A program made the translations under genes and the position numbers. From Dysgonomonas sp. BGC7 (GTDB lineage Bacteria > Bacteroidota > Bacteroidia > Bacteroidales > Dysgonomonadaceae), in NCBI RefSeq assembly GCF_001261735.1, contig NZ_CVRP01000013.1:1-64000 (forward strand): a stretch of DNA of 64,000 nt. The letters run 5' to 3'. The notes below the pieces were generated by a model. The model did no database searches. It worked only from the letters and a program-made list of their open reading frames with translations, and was not told the origin of the DNA. How positions within the stretch are numbered: the first letter of the stretch is position 1; every line of letters begins with the position of its first letter. Positions 30,423 through 38,876 of the stretch are shown in pieces.

Positions 30423-30884
30423 CTAGTTTATTTCCACTGTTGCTTTAGCAATAACCACACCTGAAGTATTAGTAAATGTGATATTATATTTTCCACTTTC
30501 CCATCCAGCAATATTTACTAAAATATCGTTAGATTTTCCAGGAACAAACTTAGTAGAGTAAACGCGAGAGTTATCTGTATCGGTTATCTTTATTGCTACT
30601 GTTTCACTAATTGACAAGTTTAATTTTAGGAAAAATGCGTTTTTAAATATCCTTACAGGGCGAATACTGGTTGATACAGAGGATGTTGCAGCAGACGCAG
30701 TTCTTGCAGAAGCCGCTCTTGGCCTACCTGTACCTGTCATTATTTCTGCTAATATTTCATCCCACTCTTCGTCATCCTTTAAAATATAAAGTTGATCTTT
30801 AAGATTATTAAAAGAATGAACTTGTGTACATAAGATACAAGAAAGGGAAAATGCCAGAATAAGCAATAGATGAATTTTTCTCAT
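30423..30884 (-). CDS. small secreted DUF3244-like protein
   Basis: A 153-residue exported protein. The N-terminal signal sequence runs to about residue 24 (LLLILAFSLSCILCTQVHS). A Ser/Ala/Arg-rich linker follows (about 55-75), and the last 75 residues form a predicted beta-sandwich with VNIAGWESGKYNITFTN, resembling DUF3244 proteins of Bacteroidetes. Function is unknown. It faces a TPR/HTH membrane regulator across 288 bases, and its promoter and terminator regions are duplicated downstream. Confidence 0.65.
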   Translation of the reverse strand: MRKIHLLLILAFSLSCILCTQVHSFNNLKDQLYILKDDEEWDEILAEIMTGTGRPRAASARTASAATSSVSTSIRPVRIFKNAFFLKLNLSISETVAIKITDTDNSRVYSTKFVPGKSNDILVNIAGWESGKYNITFTNTSGVVIAKATVEIN

Positions 30885-30933
30885 AATTGTGAAAATTTAG
30901 ATTTAGAATGGGCAATTATATTGTCGTTTGTAA

Positions 30934-30941
30934 CAAAGCTA
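30934..30941 (-). promoter_or_regulatory. promoter -7 box of the secreted-protein gene
   Basis: TAGCTTTG on the minus strand fits the -7 consensus, 50 bases before the start codon. The surrounding bases are repeated at 30120-30185. Confidence 0.5.
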
Positions 30942-31172
30942 ACTCTAAGAGAATGGAAAAGCAATGTTTTTTTTATTAATATAGATTTTTATTTAAAACA
31001 AAAAATATAATTATATATATATCAAACATTTAAAACAATATGAATTAGACCAAATATAGATTATTTGAACAGCTATATAGATCTTCCACAATCTCTATTT
31101 TCGTATTTTTTTCATAAATTACATCTACTAATCGATTCTTTTTGTACTTTCATATCGAAATAAAATTTGCCA

Positions 31173-32840
31173 ATGTTTTATACCAAGATTCGCCTTTTAA
31201 TTATCTCTGTTTTCCTATTAGGTTTTACCTTTTGCAGCATACAAGAAAACAAGAGTGAAGTTGTCTTAGACCGTGCTGAACAGCTAATGACACAAAGCCC
31301 CGATAGTGCATTGCATTTATTGGAAATAGAGGTGCACCCTAAAGAGCTAAGTGAGGAGGCATTTAATAAATACATATTACTTAGTGTTCAGGCAAAAGAT
31401 AAGACTCACAGGAGCATTGCAGATGACACCCTAGTATTTAAAGCAAAAGAATATTTCGAAAAAACAGGAAAAATAGACAAAGCTGCCCTAGCTTCTTTCT
31501 ATAGTGGACTCATTTTAGCTGAAAAGAATGAAAAAGAAGCAGCAATGTCAGCTTATTTGGAAGCTGAATCTTATGCAAAAGAGTATGGAGACAATACCCT
31601 AAAAGGCCTCATAGAACACTGTGTAGGAGATTTATACTTAGCTCAGTTAATGAACGAAGAAGCTATCTCCAGATATAAAAAAGCAGCTTTATATTTCAAA
31701 GAATCGGGTAACTACAAGAATGAGATAATATCTTTCGATAAGTTAGGGATGTCTTATTTTGTGAATAACCAACTTGACAGCAGTTTCTTCTACTATGACA
31801 AAAGCCTCCATCTGGCCACAGTACACAAAGACTCATCCGAGTTTGTATTTATCCTACAAAACATTGGCTCAGCTTTTAGCACATCTGGCAATACTATACA
31901 GGCAAGGGATTATTTCAAGAAATCTATAGGTTATGCAACCACAAATGGACAAAAGGCAAAATTATATTTCAATATTGCATACTCTTTCAATAAAGAAAAC
32001 AACAGAGATTCTACTCTGTCTTATCTGAATAAATCATTGAGTCTCATACAAGCCGAAGATGAATTCTCTCTAAAATATGGCATTTACCAATTACTAAGCA
32101 ACATAGAGGAAAACACTGGTAATTACAAAGAGGCACTTATTTATCATAAAGAATACACCAAGGAACTAAACAAAGTAATAAAAAAGAAGAATAATCAAGC
32201 AATACTTGATGTTCAGAAAAAATACAATTTCGAGTTAGTTCAGAACGAAAACAACCGTTTATTGATCGAAAAACAGTCGGCTTTCCTGATAATACTCATT
32301 CTTCTGGTTTTCATATTAGCAATGGTCATTGTCTTCTATTGGAAAAATGTAAAAAACAAAGAGGCGCTATCGGATGCCGAACACAAAATATCCAATATGA
32401 AAGATTTGGCAGATAGCTTCAATGAAAAAGAGAATTCTTTCAGAAAGGTATTATTACAACATTTCGACATATTGAAAAAAGTTGCTTTGATAGAAACGCA
32501 TTTGAGAGAAGACGAGAAAAAACAAGGTCAACGACTTCTTCGGAAAGTAAATGAAATAGTATACAATGAGAAGTCAATAGATTGGGACCTTATCTATCTG
32601 ACAATGGAACAACTTTATAAAGGATTCCCTTCAGCCCTGCGCTCCAAATACACACAGCTGGACGAATCTGAATTTAGAATATGCTGTTTGGCATATGCCG
32701 GATTGAGCAATACAGAGATCTCTGTCATAATGAATTTTAGTGTGAATACTATTCAAATGAAAAAATCATCAGTTCGAAAGAAACTGGGAATAGACGGTTA
32801 TGGAAATATCATAGATTTCTTATCAAAATCTTTAAAATGA
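31173..32840 (+). CDS. TPR-repeat membrane regulator with C-terminal HTH
   Basis: A 555-residue protein from the ATG at 31173. An N-terminal signal or anchor (to about 20) is followed by roughly 330 residues of tetratricopeptide repeats, placed outside the inner membrane. One membrane helix (FLIILILLVFILAMVIVFYW, about 366-385) precedes a coiled coil (390-440). A LuxR-type helix-turn-helix closes the protein (about 500-545: LSNTEISVIMNFSVNTIQMK then VRKKLG). The layout fits Bacteroidetes regulators that sense in the periplasm and bind DNA in the cytosol. The divergent secreted-protein gene is its most likely nearby target; that is inference. Confidence 0.8.
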   Translation: MFYTKIRLLIISVFLLGFTFCSIQENKSEVVLDRAEQLMTQSPDSALHLLEIEVHPKELSEEAFNKYILLSVQAKDKTHRSIADDTLVFKAKEYFEKTGKIDKAALASFYSGLILAEKNEKEAAMSAYLEAESYAKEYGDNTLKGLIEHCVGDLYLAQLMNEEAISRYKKAALYFKESGNYKNEIISFDKLGMSYFVNNQLDSSFFYYDKSLHLATVHKDSSEFVFILQNIGSAFSTSGNTIQARDYFKKSIGYATTNGQKAKLYFNIAYSFNKENNRDSTLSYLNKSLSLIQAEDEFSLKYGIYQLLSNIEENTGNYKEALIYHKEYTKELNKVIKKKNNQAILDVQKKYNFELVQNENNRLLIEKQSAFLIILILLVFILAMVIVFYWKNVKNKEALSDAEHKISNMKDLADSFNEKENSFRKVLLQHFDILKKVALIETHLREDEKKQGQRLLRKVNEIVYNEKSIDWDLIYLTMEQLYKGFPSALRSKYTQLDESEFRICCLAYAGLSNTEISVIMNFSVNTIQMKKSSVRKKLGIDGYGNIIDFLSKSLK

Positions 32841-32895
32841 CGAGTCGGAGGATATATTTATCCTTTAGTTATTCTTATAGATATAAACTTTGTCG

Positions 32896-32903
32896 TAACT
32901 TTG
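32896..32903 (+). promoter_or_regulatory. nfnA promoter -7 box
   Basis: TAACTTTG fits TAnnTTTG, 76 bases before the nfnA start. Confidence 0.5.
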
Positions 32904-32979
32904 CTTTTCATGACCTGTTTTTGATAAAATGTTATCAAACGCTAATTATTTAAGACATATATTCTAAACAACAAGCTTA

Positions 32980-33762
32980 ATGAACAAAATTGTAGCTAAA
33001 GAGTATTTCTCTGAAAATGTAGTTAAATTCGAGGTAGAAGCTCCTCTTATCGCTAAGAGCCGTAAAGCCGGACACTTTGTTATCATCAGAGTGGGTGACA
33101 AAGGAGAGCGCATCCCCCTCACTATTGCCGCCTCAAATACAGAGAAAGGAACAATCACCATTGTAATTCAGGCTGTAGGAGAATCTTCGAAAAAGATCTG
33201 TGCACTGAACGAAGGTGATTACATAACCGATGTTGTAGGTCCTTTGGGACAAGCCACGCACATAGAAAACTATGGAACAGTAATATGTGCCGGAGGAGGT
33301 GTTGGTATTGCACCTATGCTGCCCATAATAGAAGCAATGAAAAAAGCCGGGAATAAAGTGATATCAGTCCTTGCAGCGCGAAGTAAAGATTTAGTTATAC
33401 TGGAAAAACAGGTTGCTGAATATTCAGATGAAGTTATTGTTATGACAGACGATGGCTCTTATGGGAACAAAGGTCTTGTCACTAATGGCGTTGAAATGGT
33501 TATAAATCGCGAAAAAGTTGATCTATGTGTAACCATAGGACCTGCCATTATGATGAAATTCGTTTCATTACTCACACAGAAATACAATGTGCCTACAATG
33601 GCCTCTCTCAATACAATAATGGTAGATGGTACAGGTATGTGCGGTGCATGTCGTATAACTGTTGGAGGAAAGACCAAATTTGTATGTGTAGATGGACCTG
33701 AATTTAATGCTCACGAAGTAGATTTCGATGAAATGCTCATGAGGCTAAGAGCCTACAACTAA
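32980..33762 (+). CDS. ferredoxin-NADP reductase-type subunit (NfnA/SudB-like)
   Basis: A 260-residue flavoprotein with an FAD-binding barrel (RIPLTIAAS), an NAD(P)-binding region (ICAGGGVGIAPMLPIIEAM) and a C-terminal [2Fe-2S]-type Cys group (GTGMCGACRITV, then KFVCVDGPEFNAH). This is the small subunit of NADH-dependent reduced ferredoxin:NADP oxidoreductase (Nfn), also annotated as a sulfide dehydrogenase subunit. It is 37 bases from the large subunit gene. The electron-bifurcating role is known for the family but not proven here. Confidence 0.88.
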   Translation: MNKIVAKEYFSENVVKFEVEAPLIAKSRKAGHFVIIRVGDKGERIPLTIAASNTEKGTITIVIQAVGESSKKICALNEGDYITDVVGPLGQATHIENYGTVICAGGGVGIAPMLPIIEAMKKAGNKVISVLAARSKDLVILEKQVAEYSDEVIVMTDDGSYGNKGLVTNGVEMVINREKVDLCVTIGPAIMMKFVSLLTQKYNVPTMASLNTIMVDGTGMCGACRITVGGKTKFVCVDGPEFNAHEVDFDEMLMRLRAYN

Positions 33763-33799
33763 TACTATATTCACTACTAACTACTATCACCGGAAAATT

Positions 33800-35272
33800 A
33801 TGACAGAACAAGAATATATTCAATCCAGAAGGAATGAACCGTGGAGAGACGAACTTCGTAGAAGTATGAAAGCAAAAGAACGTGGTGACAGAGCCCGCGT
33901 TCACATGCCAGAATTAGATCCTGAATATAGAAGCCACTCATTAAAAGAAGAAGTAAACCTAGGATTATCAGAAGAGCAGGCTGTATTTGAAGCTGCCCGC
34001 TGCCTCGATTGTGCCAATCCAACTTGTATGGAAGGATGCCCTGTAGGTATCCATATTCCTACATTCATAAAAAACATAGAGAGAGGCGAATTTCTTGAAG
34101 CGGCAAAAGTTCTGAAAGAAACTAGTGCTCTCCCTGCTGTCTGCGGACGTGTTTGTCCTCAGGAAAAGCAATGTGAGGCAAAATGTATATATATACAGAA
34201 AATGAAAAAAGAACCTGTTGCGATAGGCTATCTGGAAAGATTTGCTGCCGATTATGAGCAAAAAAGCGGAAAGATGTCTTTACCGGAATTAGCTCCGGCC
34301 AATGGGATAAAAATAGCAGTAGTAGGCTCTGGGCCTGCAGGCTTGTCATTTGCCGGAGATATGGCGAAGAAAGGCTATGATATAACTGTATTTGAGGCCC
34401 TTCACGAAATAGGAGGAGTACTAAAATATGGCATCCCCGAATTCCGTTTACCAAACAGTGTTGTAGAAGTAGAAATAGAGGTACTTCGTAAGATGGGAGT
34501 TAAGTTCATAAACAACTGCATTGTCGGAAAAACTATCACTCGTGAAGATTTACTGGAAGATGGCTATAAGGGTATTTTCGTAGCCAGTGGAGCAGGACTA
34601 CCAAACTTTATGAATATACCGGGAGAAAACCTTATTGGGGTCATGTCTTCAAACGAATTTTTGACACGTGTAAACCTAATGGATGCATCGAACCCGGAGA
34701 GTGACACACCGGTACAGAAAGGCAAGAAAGTTGCAATTATAGGAGCTGGCAATACTGCGATGGACGCTGTGCGCACAGCAAGACGCTTAGGTGCAGAACG
34801 AGCAATGGTTGTTTATCGTCGTTCGGAAGAAGAAATGCCTGCACGCCTTGAAGAAGTGAAGCATGCCAAAGAAGAAGGTATTGAATTCCATACATTACAC
34901 AATCCGATACGCTACGAAGGAGATGAGAAAGGGCATGTGCAACGAATGCTTTTACAAAAGATGGAACTTGGAGAACCGGATGCTTCCGGACGCCGAAGCC
35001 CCAGACCTATCGAAGGAGCTACTGAATGGATTGATGTAGATGAGGTAATTGTTAGTGTCGGGGTATCTCCAAATCCACTTATACCTTCCACCTTCAAAGG
35101 CTTGGAAATGTCGAAATGGGGTACTATAATTGTAAATCAAGAAACAATGCAATCTGCTTTGCCGGAAGTATATGCCGGAGGCGATATCGTTAGAGGCGGC
35201 GCAACCGTTATCTTGGCGATGGGCGATGGGCGCAAGGCCGCCGCTGCTATGGACAAAGCATTTAACAGTTAA
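33800..35272 (+). CDS. NADPH-dependent glutamate synthase-like / NfnB subunit
   Basis: A 490-residue GltD-type flavoprotein. The N-terminal region has two Cys clusters for [4Fe-4S] centres (CLDCANPTCMEGCP and CGRVCPQEKQCEAKC). FAD-binding (VVGSGPAGLSFAGDMA, about 173-188) and NAD(P)-binding (AIIGAGNTAMDAVRTARRLG) motifs follow. With the preceding small subunit it forms an NfnAB-type pair that moves electrons among NADH, NADPH and ferredoxin. It is often called homotetrameric glutamate synthase, but no GltB-type glutaminase subunit is present. Confidence 0.88.
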   Translation: MTEQEYIQSRRNEPWRDELRRSMKAKERGDRARVHMPELDPEYRSHSLKEEVNLGLSEEQAVFEAARCLDCANPTCMEGCPVGIHIPTFIKNIERGEFLEAAKVLKETSALPAVCGRVCPQEKQCEAKCIYIQKMKKEPVAIGYLERFAADYEQKSGKMSLPELAPANGIKIAVVGSGPAGLSFAGDMAKKGYDITVFEALHEIGGVLKYGIPEFRLPNSVVEVEIEVLRKMGVKFINNCIVGKTITREDLLEDGYKGIFVASGAGLPNFMNIPGENLIGVMSSNEFLTRVNLMDASNPESDTPVQKGKKVAIIGAGNTAMDAVRTARRLGAERAMVVYRRSEEEMPARLEEVKHAKEEGIEFHTLHNPIRYEGDEKGHVQRMLLQKMELGEPDASGRRSPRPIEGATEWIDVDEVIVSVGVSPNPLIPSTFKGLEMSKWGTIIVNQETMQSALPEVYAGGDIVRGGATVILAMGDGRKAAAAMDKAFNS

Positions 35273-35290
35273 AACGACTTAGTATAAAAT

Positions 35291-35330
35291 AAAACAGGCT
35301 GATCTGCAATGTGCGATCAGCCTGTTTTTA
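35291..35330. terminator. bidirectional terminator nfnB / ahcY
   Basis: AAACAGGCTGATC pairs perfectly with GATCAGCCTGTTT and is flanked by A and T runs, serving two convergent genes. Confidence 0.85.
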
Positions 35331-35346
35331 TTTTGGCAACAGAATT

Positions 35347-36765
35347 TTAATATCTGTAATGTTCCGGTTTGAAAGGCCCTTCTACAGGCACTCCCAGATA
35401 ATCAGCTTGTTCTTGGCTCAGTTTTGATAGTTTTACACCTATTTGCTCAAGATGTAAACGAGCAACTTCCTCATCAAGATGCTTAGGTAAACGGTATACA
35501 TTTACTTCGTAATCGTTCAGCCATAATTCTATTTGCGCTAATGTCTGATTAGTAAAAGAGTTACTCATTACGAAAGACGGGTGTCCTGTTGCACAACCTA
35601 AGTTCACCAAACGCCCCTCAGCAAGAAGGAATATAGAATGTCCATCAGGGAAAGTATATTTATCTACCTGTGGTTTTATATTGACATGTTTAATGCTTGG
35701 ATAGTTCACAAGTTTTTCTACCTGTATTTCGTTATCGAAATGCCCTATATTACATACAATAGCCTGATCTTTCATGCGAGCGATATGTTCTATTGTGATT
35801 ATATCTTTATTGCCTGTAGTAGTTACATAGATATTGCCTTCTTTTACGGCCTCTTCCATTGTTGTTACCTCGAACCCTTCCATTGCCGCCTGAAGAGCAC
35901 AAATAGGATCTATCTCAGTAACTATAACACGAGCACCATATGAGCGCATAGAGTGAGCACAACCTTTACCCACATCTCCGTATCCGGCTATTACGGCCAC
36001 CTTGCCTGCTATCATCACGTCTGTTGCACGCTTGATACCATCAGCAAGAGATTCACGACAACCATACAAATTGTCAAACTTCGATTTTGTAACAGAGTCA
36101 TTGACATTGATGGCAGGAATCAAAAGTTCGCCTCGTTCCATCATCTGATACAAACGATGTACTCCGGTAGTTGTTTCTTCCGAAACTCCTTTCCAGTCGG
36201 CTACAGTGCGATGCCAACGATTACTATCTTCTTTGAGTATACGCGACAGGGTATCTATTACGACTTGTTCTTCGTGGTTAGAACCTTTGCGATTGAGGAA
36301 TTCAGGTTTTTCTTCGGCTTTATATCCCCAGTGAATAAGAAGAGTAGCATCCCCTCCATCGTCTACAATAAGATTGGGCCCTTTACCGCCGGGAAAACTC
36401 AAAGCTTGTTCGGTACACCACCAATATTCTTCAAGAGTTTCACCCTTCCATGCAAATACAGGTATTCCGGCAGCAGCTATAGCAGCGGCGGCATGATCTT
36501 GAGTAGAGAATATATTGCAACTACACCAACGTATGTCAGCACCTAATTCTTTAAGGGTTTCTATCAACACAGCTGTTTGTACAGTCATGTGCAACGATCC
36601 CATGATACGGGCTCCTTTCAGAGGTTTCGACTCTCCATATTTTTTGCGAAGAGCCATTAGCCCCGGCATTTCGTGTTCGCCAATTTCTATTTCTTTTCTG
36701 CCAAAATCGGCTAGTGTAATATCTGCTACCAAATATGGCAGGTTGGGAATTAATTCTTTTGACAT
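35347..36765 (-). CDS. ahcY: adenosylhomocysteinase
   Basis: Hydrolyses S-adenosylhomocysteine to homocysteine and adenosine, clearing the product of SAM methylation. The 472-residue protein has the substrate region [26 protein letters not shown], the NAD-binding motif [15 protein letters not shown] and the C-terminal [11 protein letters not shown] tail, all typical. It is 10 bases downstream of manC and probably cotranscribed with it. Confidence 0.97.
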   Translation of the reverse strand: MSKELIPNLPYLVADITLADFGRKEIEIGEHEMPGLMALRKKYGESKPLKGARIMGSLHMTVQTAVLIETLKELGADIRWCSCNIFSTQDHAAAAIAAAGIPVFAWKGETLEEYWWCTEQALSFPGGKGPNLIVDDGGDATLLIHWGYKAEEKPEFLNRKGSNHEEQVVIDTLSRILKEDSNRWHRTVADWKGVSEETTTGVHRLYQMMERGELLIPAINVNDSVTKSKFDNLYGCRESLADGIKRATDVMIAGKVAVIAGYGDVGKGCAHSMRSYGARVIVTEIDPICALQAAMEGFEVTTMEEAVKEGNIYVTTTGNKDIITIEHIARMKDQAIVCNIGHFDNEIQVEKLVNYPSIKHVNIKPQVDKYTFPDGHSIFLLAEGRLVNLGCATGHPSFVMSNSFTNQTLAQIELWLNDYEVNVYRLPKHLDEEVARLHLEQIGVKLSKLSQEQADYLGVPVEGPFKPEHYRY

Positions 36766-36775
36766 TTTAATGCTT

Positions 36776-37858
36776 TTAAATATATTTCTCTCCGTATTTT
36801 AGCTTTACGTCTGTAACGAACTGCTTAATTCGTTGTTCTTCTTCTTTCTTGCAAATCAACAAAACATTATCAGCCTCTGCAACGATATAGCCATCCATAC
36901 CCTGTATAACAGCTAGTTTTCCAGCAGGAAGAGTTACGACATTCTCTGAGCTATCAAAAAATAATGTATTGGCAATCAATGCTGCATTTGCATTTTCATC
37001 TTTGTCTGATATTTCGTACAACGAACCCCATGTACCTAAATCGGACCAACCAAAGTCAGCTGCCTGTACATACACGTTTGTTGCCTTTTCCATTATACCA
37101 TAATCGATAGATATATTAGGGCAAAATGGGAAATTCTCATCTATAAACTCTTTTTCTCTATCTGTACCAAAATAATCTAATCCTTGATCGAAATGATTTG
37201 TAATCTCTGGCAAATATTGATGAAATGCATCAAGAATTGTTTTATTATTCCAGATAAATATGCCTGAATTCCATAGAAACTCTCCACTTTCATAAAAGAC
37301 TTTTGCGAGTTCTAAATTTGGCTTTTCTGTAAAAACCTTTACTTTGGTAACCCCATCCAGACTCTCCTCACTCATTTGAATATAACCATATCCAGTCTCC
37401 GGACGGCTTGGACGTATTCCTAAAGTCAATAGAGTATTATGCTTTTCTACGAATGACAAGGCATTTTGTATTATTGTCAAAAACTCCTCCTCTTTCAAAA
37501 TCAAATGATCAGACGGAGCTACTACAATATTTGCATTCGGAGCAAAAGAATTGATATGATATGTTGCAAAGGCAATACATGGAGCGGTATTTCTACGCAT
37601 TGGCTCAAGCAGGATCTGATTAGAATTCAGTTCAGGCAACTCATCCATAACCATTTGCGAATATTCTTTATTAGTAACAATATAAATATTCTCAACAGGG
37701 AGTATCTTCTTGAATCTATCAACGGTCATTTGCAATAGGGAACGCCCTGTGCCAAAGAAATCGAGGAACTGTTTTGGACGAGCCTCACGGCTAAAAGGCC
37801 AAAAGCGACTTCCTATGCCGCCGCTCATGATCACACAGAAATTATTCTTATTGTTCAT
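36776..37858 (-). CDS. manC: mannose-1-phosphate guanylyltransferase
   Basis: Makes GDP-mannose from mannose 1-phosphate and GTP for surface glycans. The 360-residue protein has the NTP-binding signature [21 protein letters not shown] (shortened here to its first part [10 protein letters not shown], about 12-21, then RPKQFLDF). It also has [26 protein letters not shown] as two shorter motifs FTEKPN and LWNSGIF. It lacks a mannose-6-phosphate isomerase domain, so it is the single-function form. It has a good promoter and is first in the manC-ahcY pair. Confidence 0.93.
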   Translation of the reverse strand: MNNKNNFCVIMSGGIGSRFWPFSREARPKQFLDFFGTGRSLLQMTVDRFKKILPVENIYIVTNKEYSQMVMDELPELNSNQILLEPMRRNTAPCIAFATYHINSFAPNANIVVAPSDHLILKEEEFLTIIQNALSFVEKHNTLLTLGIRPSRPETGYGYIQMSEESLDGVTKVKVFTEKPNLELAKVFYESGEFLWNSGIFIWNNKTILDAFHQYLPEITNHFDQGLDYFGTDREKEFIDENFPFCPNISIDYGIMEKATNVYVQAADFGWSDLGTWGSLYEISDKDENANAALIANTLFFDSSENVVTLPAGKLAVIQGMDGYIVAEADNVLLICKKEEEQRIKQFVTDVKLKYGEKYI

Positions 37859-37876
37859 GTTTTTTTAGAATTTATG

Positions 37877-37907
37877 CAAAGTTACATCTTACTAAAATAC
37901 AAACAAA
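37877..37907 (-). promoter_or_regulatory. manC promoter
   Basis: On the minus strand TTTG (37907-37904) is followed after about 19 bases by TAACTTTG (37884-37877), a near-ideal Bacteroidetes promoter, ending 19 bases before the start codon. Confidence 0.7.
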
Positions 37908-37972
37908 ACAAAAGAACAACAATAGGTGTAAAAAATATGTAACTCTTTTATCAAAAAAGTTTCTCTAATAGC

Positions 37973-38002
37973 TTTGAAATATCAAAAATATGTGTACTTT
38001 TG
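37973..38002 (+). promoter_or_regulatory. tRNA-Leu promoter
   Basis: TTTG (37973-37976), 18 bases, then TACTTTTG (37995-38002) match the -33 and -7 consensus. The tRNA begins 11 bases downstream. Confidence 0.75.
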
Positions 38003-38012
38003 CACCTCACAA

Positions 38013-38096
38013 GCCCAGATGGCGGAATTGGTAGACGCGCTGGTCTCAAACACCAGTGGATTCACTTCCATGCCGGTTCGATCCCGGCTCTGGGTA
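38013..38096 (+). tRNA. tRNA-Leu (anticodon CAA)
   Basis: An 84-base tRNA. Acceptor arms GCCCAGA and TCTGGGT pair with one G-U at the end, followed by discriminator A. The anticodon stem CTGGT/ACCAG encloses CTCAAAC, giving anticodon CAA for UUG codons. A long variable arm and the T arm GCCGG-TTCGATC-CCGGC fit a class II tRNA-Leu. CCA is not encoded. The 3' end is repeated at 55048 and 62971, marking it as the insertion target of the elements to the right. Confidence 0.97.
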
Positions 38097-38097
38097 C
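38084..38097 (+). repeat. att copy 1 (tRNA-Leu 3' end)
   Basis: CCGGCTCTGGGTAC, the last part of the tRNA gene. It recurs with one mismatch each at 55048-55061 and 62971-62984. The core shared by all three copies is TCTGGGTAC. Confidence 0.8.
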
Positions 38098-38103
38098 GAT
38101 CTG

Positions 38104-38142
38104 AAAACGCTAAATCATTTTAAAATAACGATTTAGCGTTTT
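38104..38142 (+). terminator. terminator after tRNA-Leu
   Basis: AAAACGCTAAATC pairs perfectly with GATTTAGCGTTTT and runs into T residues. It starts seven bases after att copy 1, so it ends tRNA transcription but belongs to element 1. Confidence 0.85.
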
Positions 38143-38156
38143 TGTTTTATTATCCA

Positions 38157-38173
38157 TGTCCGCAATGTGTCCG
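38157..38173 (+). repeat. element 1 left arm-type repeat
   Basis: TGTCCGCAATGTGTCCG, itself two TGTCCG units five bases apart. It is identical and in the same direction at 54902-54918. It is a probable arm binding site for the element 1 integrase. Confidence 0.7.
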
Positions 38174-38285
38174 TATTTTTAATAAAGAACTATATACTTA
38201 CGTCCAAATACTCAAAGAAGATATATACAACATTGGCCTTGTGATAGGTATGCTTAGGAGATTATGAACCTAGGCAGCAACAAAA

Positions 38286-38320
38286 TACCCCCCGCTTCTC
38301 ATTGAAGTGGGGGTCGGTAT
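38286..38320 (-). terminator. terminator of the RHS cargo operon
   Basis: CCCCGCTTC and GAAGTGGGG arms with flanking ATACC/GGTAT pairing. On the minus strand a TATTTTGTT stretch follows, 28 bases after the stop of the last cargo gene. The rest of 38174-38347 shows nothing recognisable. Confidence 0.7.
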
Positions 38321-38347
38321 TGATAAATTTTAATCTTTCAAATTATC

Positions 38348-38875
38348 CTATTCAGAAGCGTCTATCCATAAATCGGAGAATTCATTAAATGTAAAAAAAT
38401 CTATTTTCGTTTTTTTACCAATAATTATCCGAGTAGCGTATATGTCATTAGGCGATATAGGTTTAGAACCTCTTTTTTCTTCTTTTCTAATAGCATCAAT
38501 ATCCCATGCCGATACTAGTGCTCTCATATATCGAGCAAAAAAATCATCAGCCTTAAATTCTAGTACCCCTCCATGATAATATGTATAATTCAATCTTTTA
38601 CATTTATTCCATATACTCCCATAAGATATACCAGTTTCCATATCATACGTTTCTAATAAATAAACAGTATCCATCTTCTGATTAATAAAAGATAAACTAT
38701 CTAGTTTATTTAATTCTTGTCGTGCAAAATCAAATCGATTGGCAACACCTAAAATATCATTTTTGTTTTTCTGTTGTTTGTAAATAACTTTAAGTGTTGG
38801 CTTATCTAATTGAGCATTGGCCTTTCCTGTTAAAAGAAAGAAAAATCCTATAAGTATAATTAATCTGTAAATCAT
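38348..38875 (-). CDS. exported protein downstream of the RHS toxin, candidate immunity
   Basis: A 175-residue protein from the ATG at 38875 (MIYRLIILIGFF), placed one base after the RHS stop codon. It has a signal peptide with cleavage near KANA-Q. The mature part is charged and aromatic-rich (for example KRLNYTYYHGG, ADDFFARYMRAL), with no family I recognise. Position after a polymorphic toxin makes it a candidate immunity protein. An exported immunity protein would act in the periplasm or at the outer membrane. It could instead be a secretion accessory. The operon ends after it. Confidence 0.55.
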   Translation of the reverse strand: MIYRLIILIGFFFLLTGKANAQLDKPTLKVIYKQQKNKNDILGVANRFDFARQELNKLDSLSFINQKMDTVYLLETYDMETGISYGSIWNKCKRLNYTYYHGGVLEFKADDFFARYMRALVSAWDIDAIRKEEKRGSKPISPNDIYATRIIIGKKTKIDFFTFNEFSDLWIDASE

Positions 38876-38876
38876 A

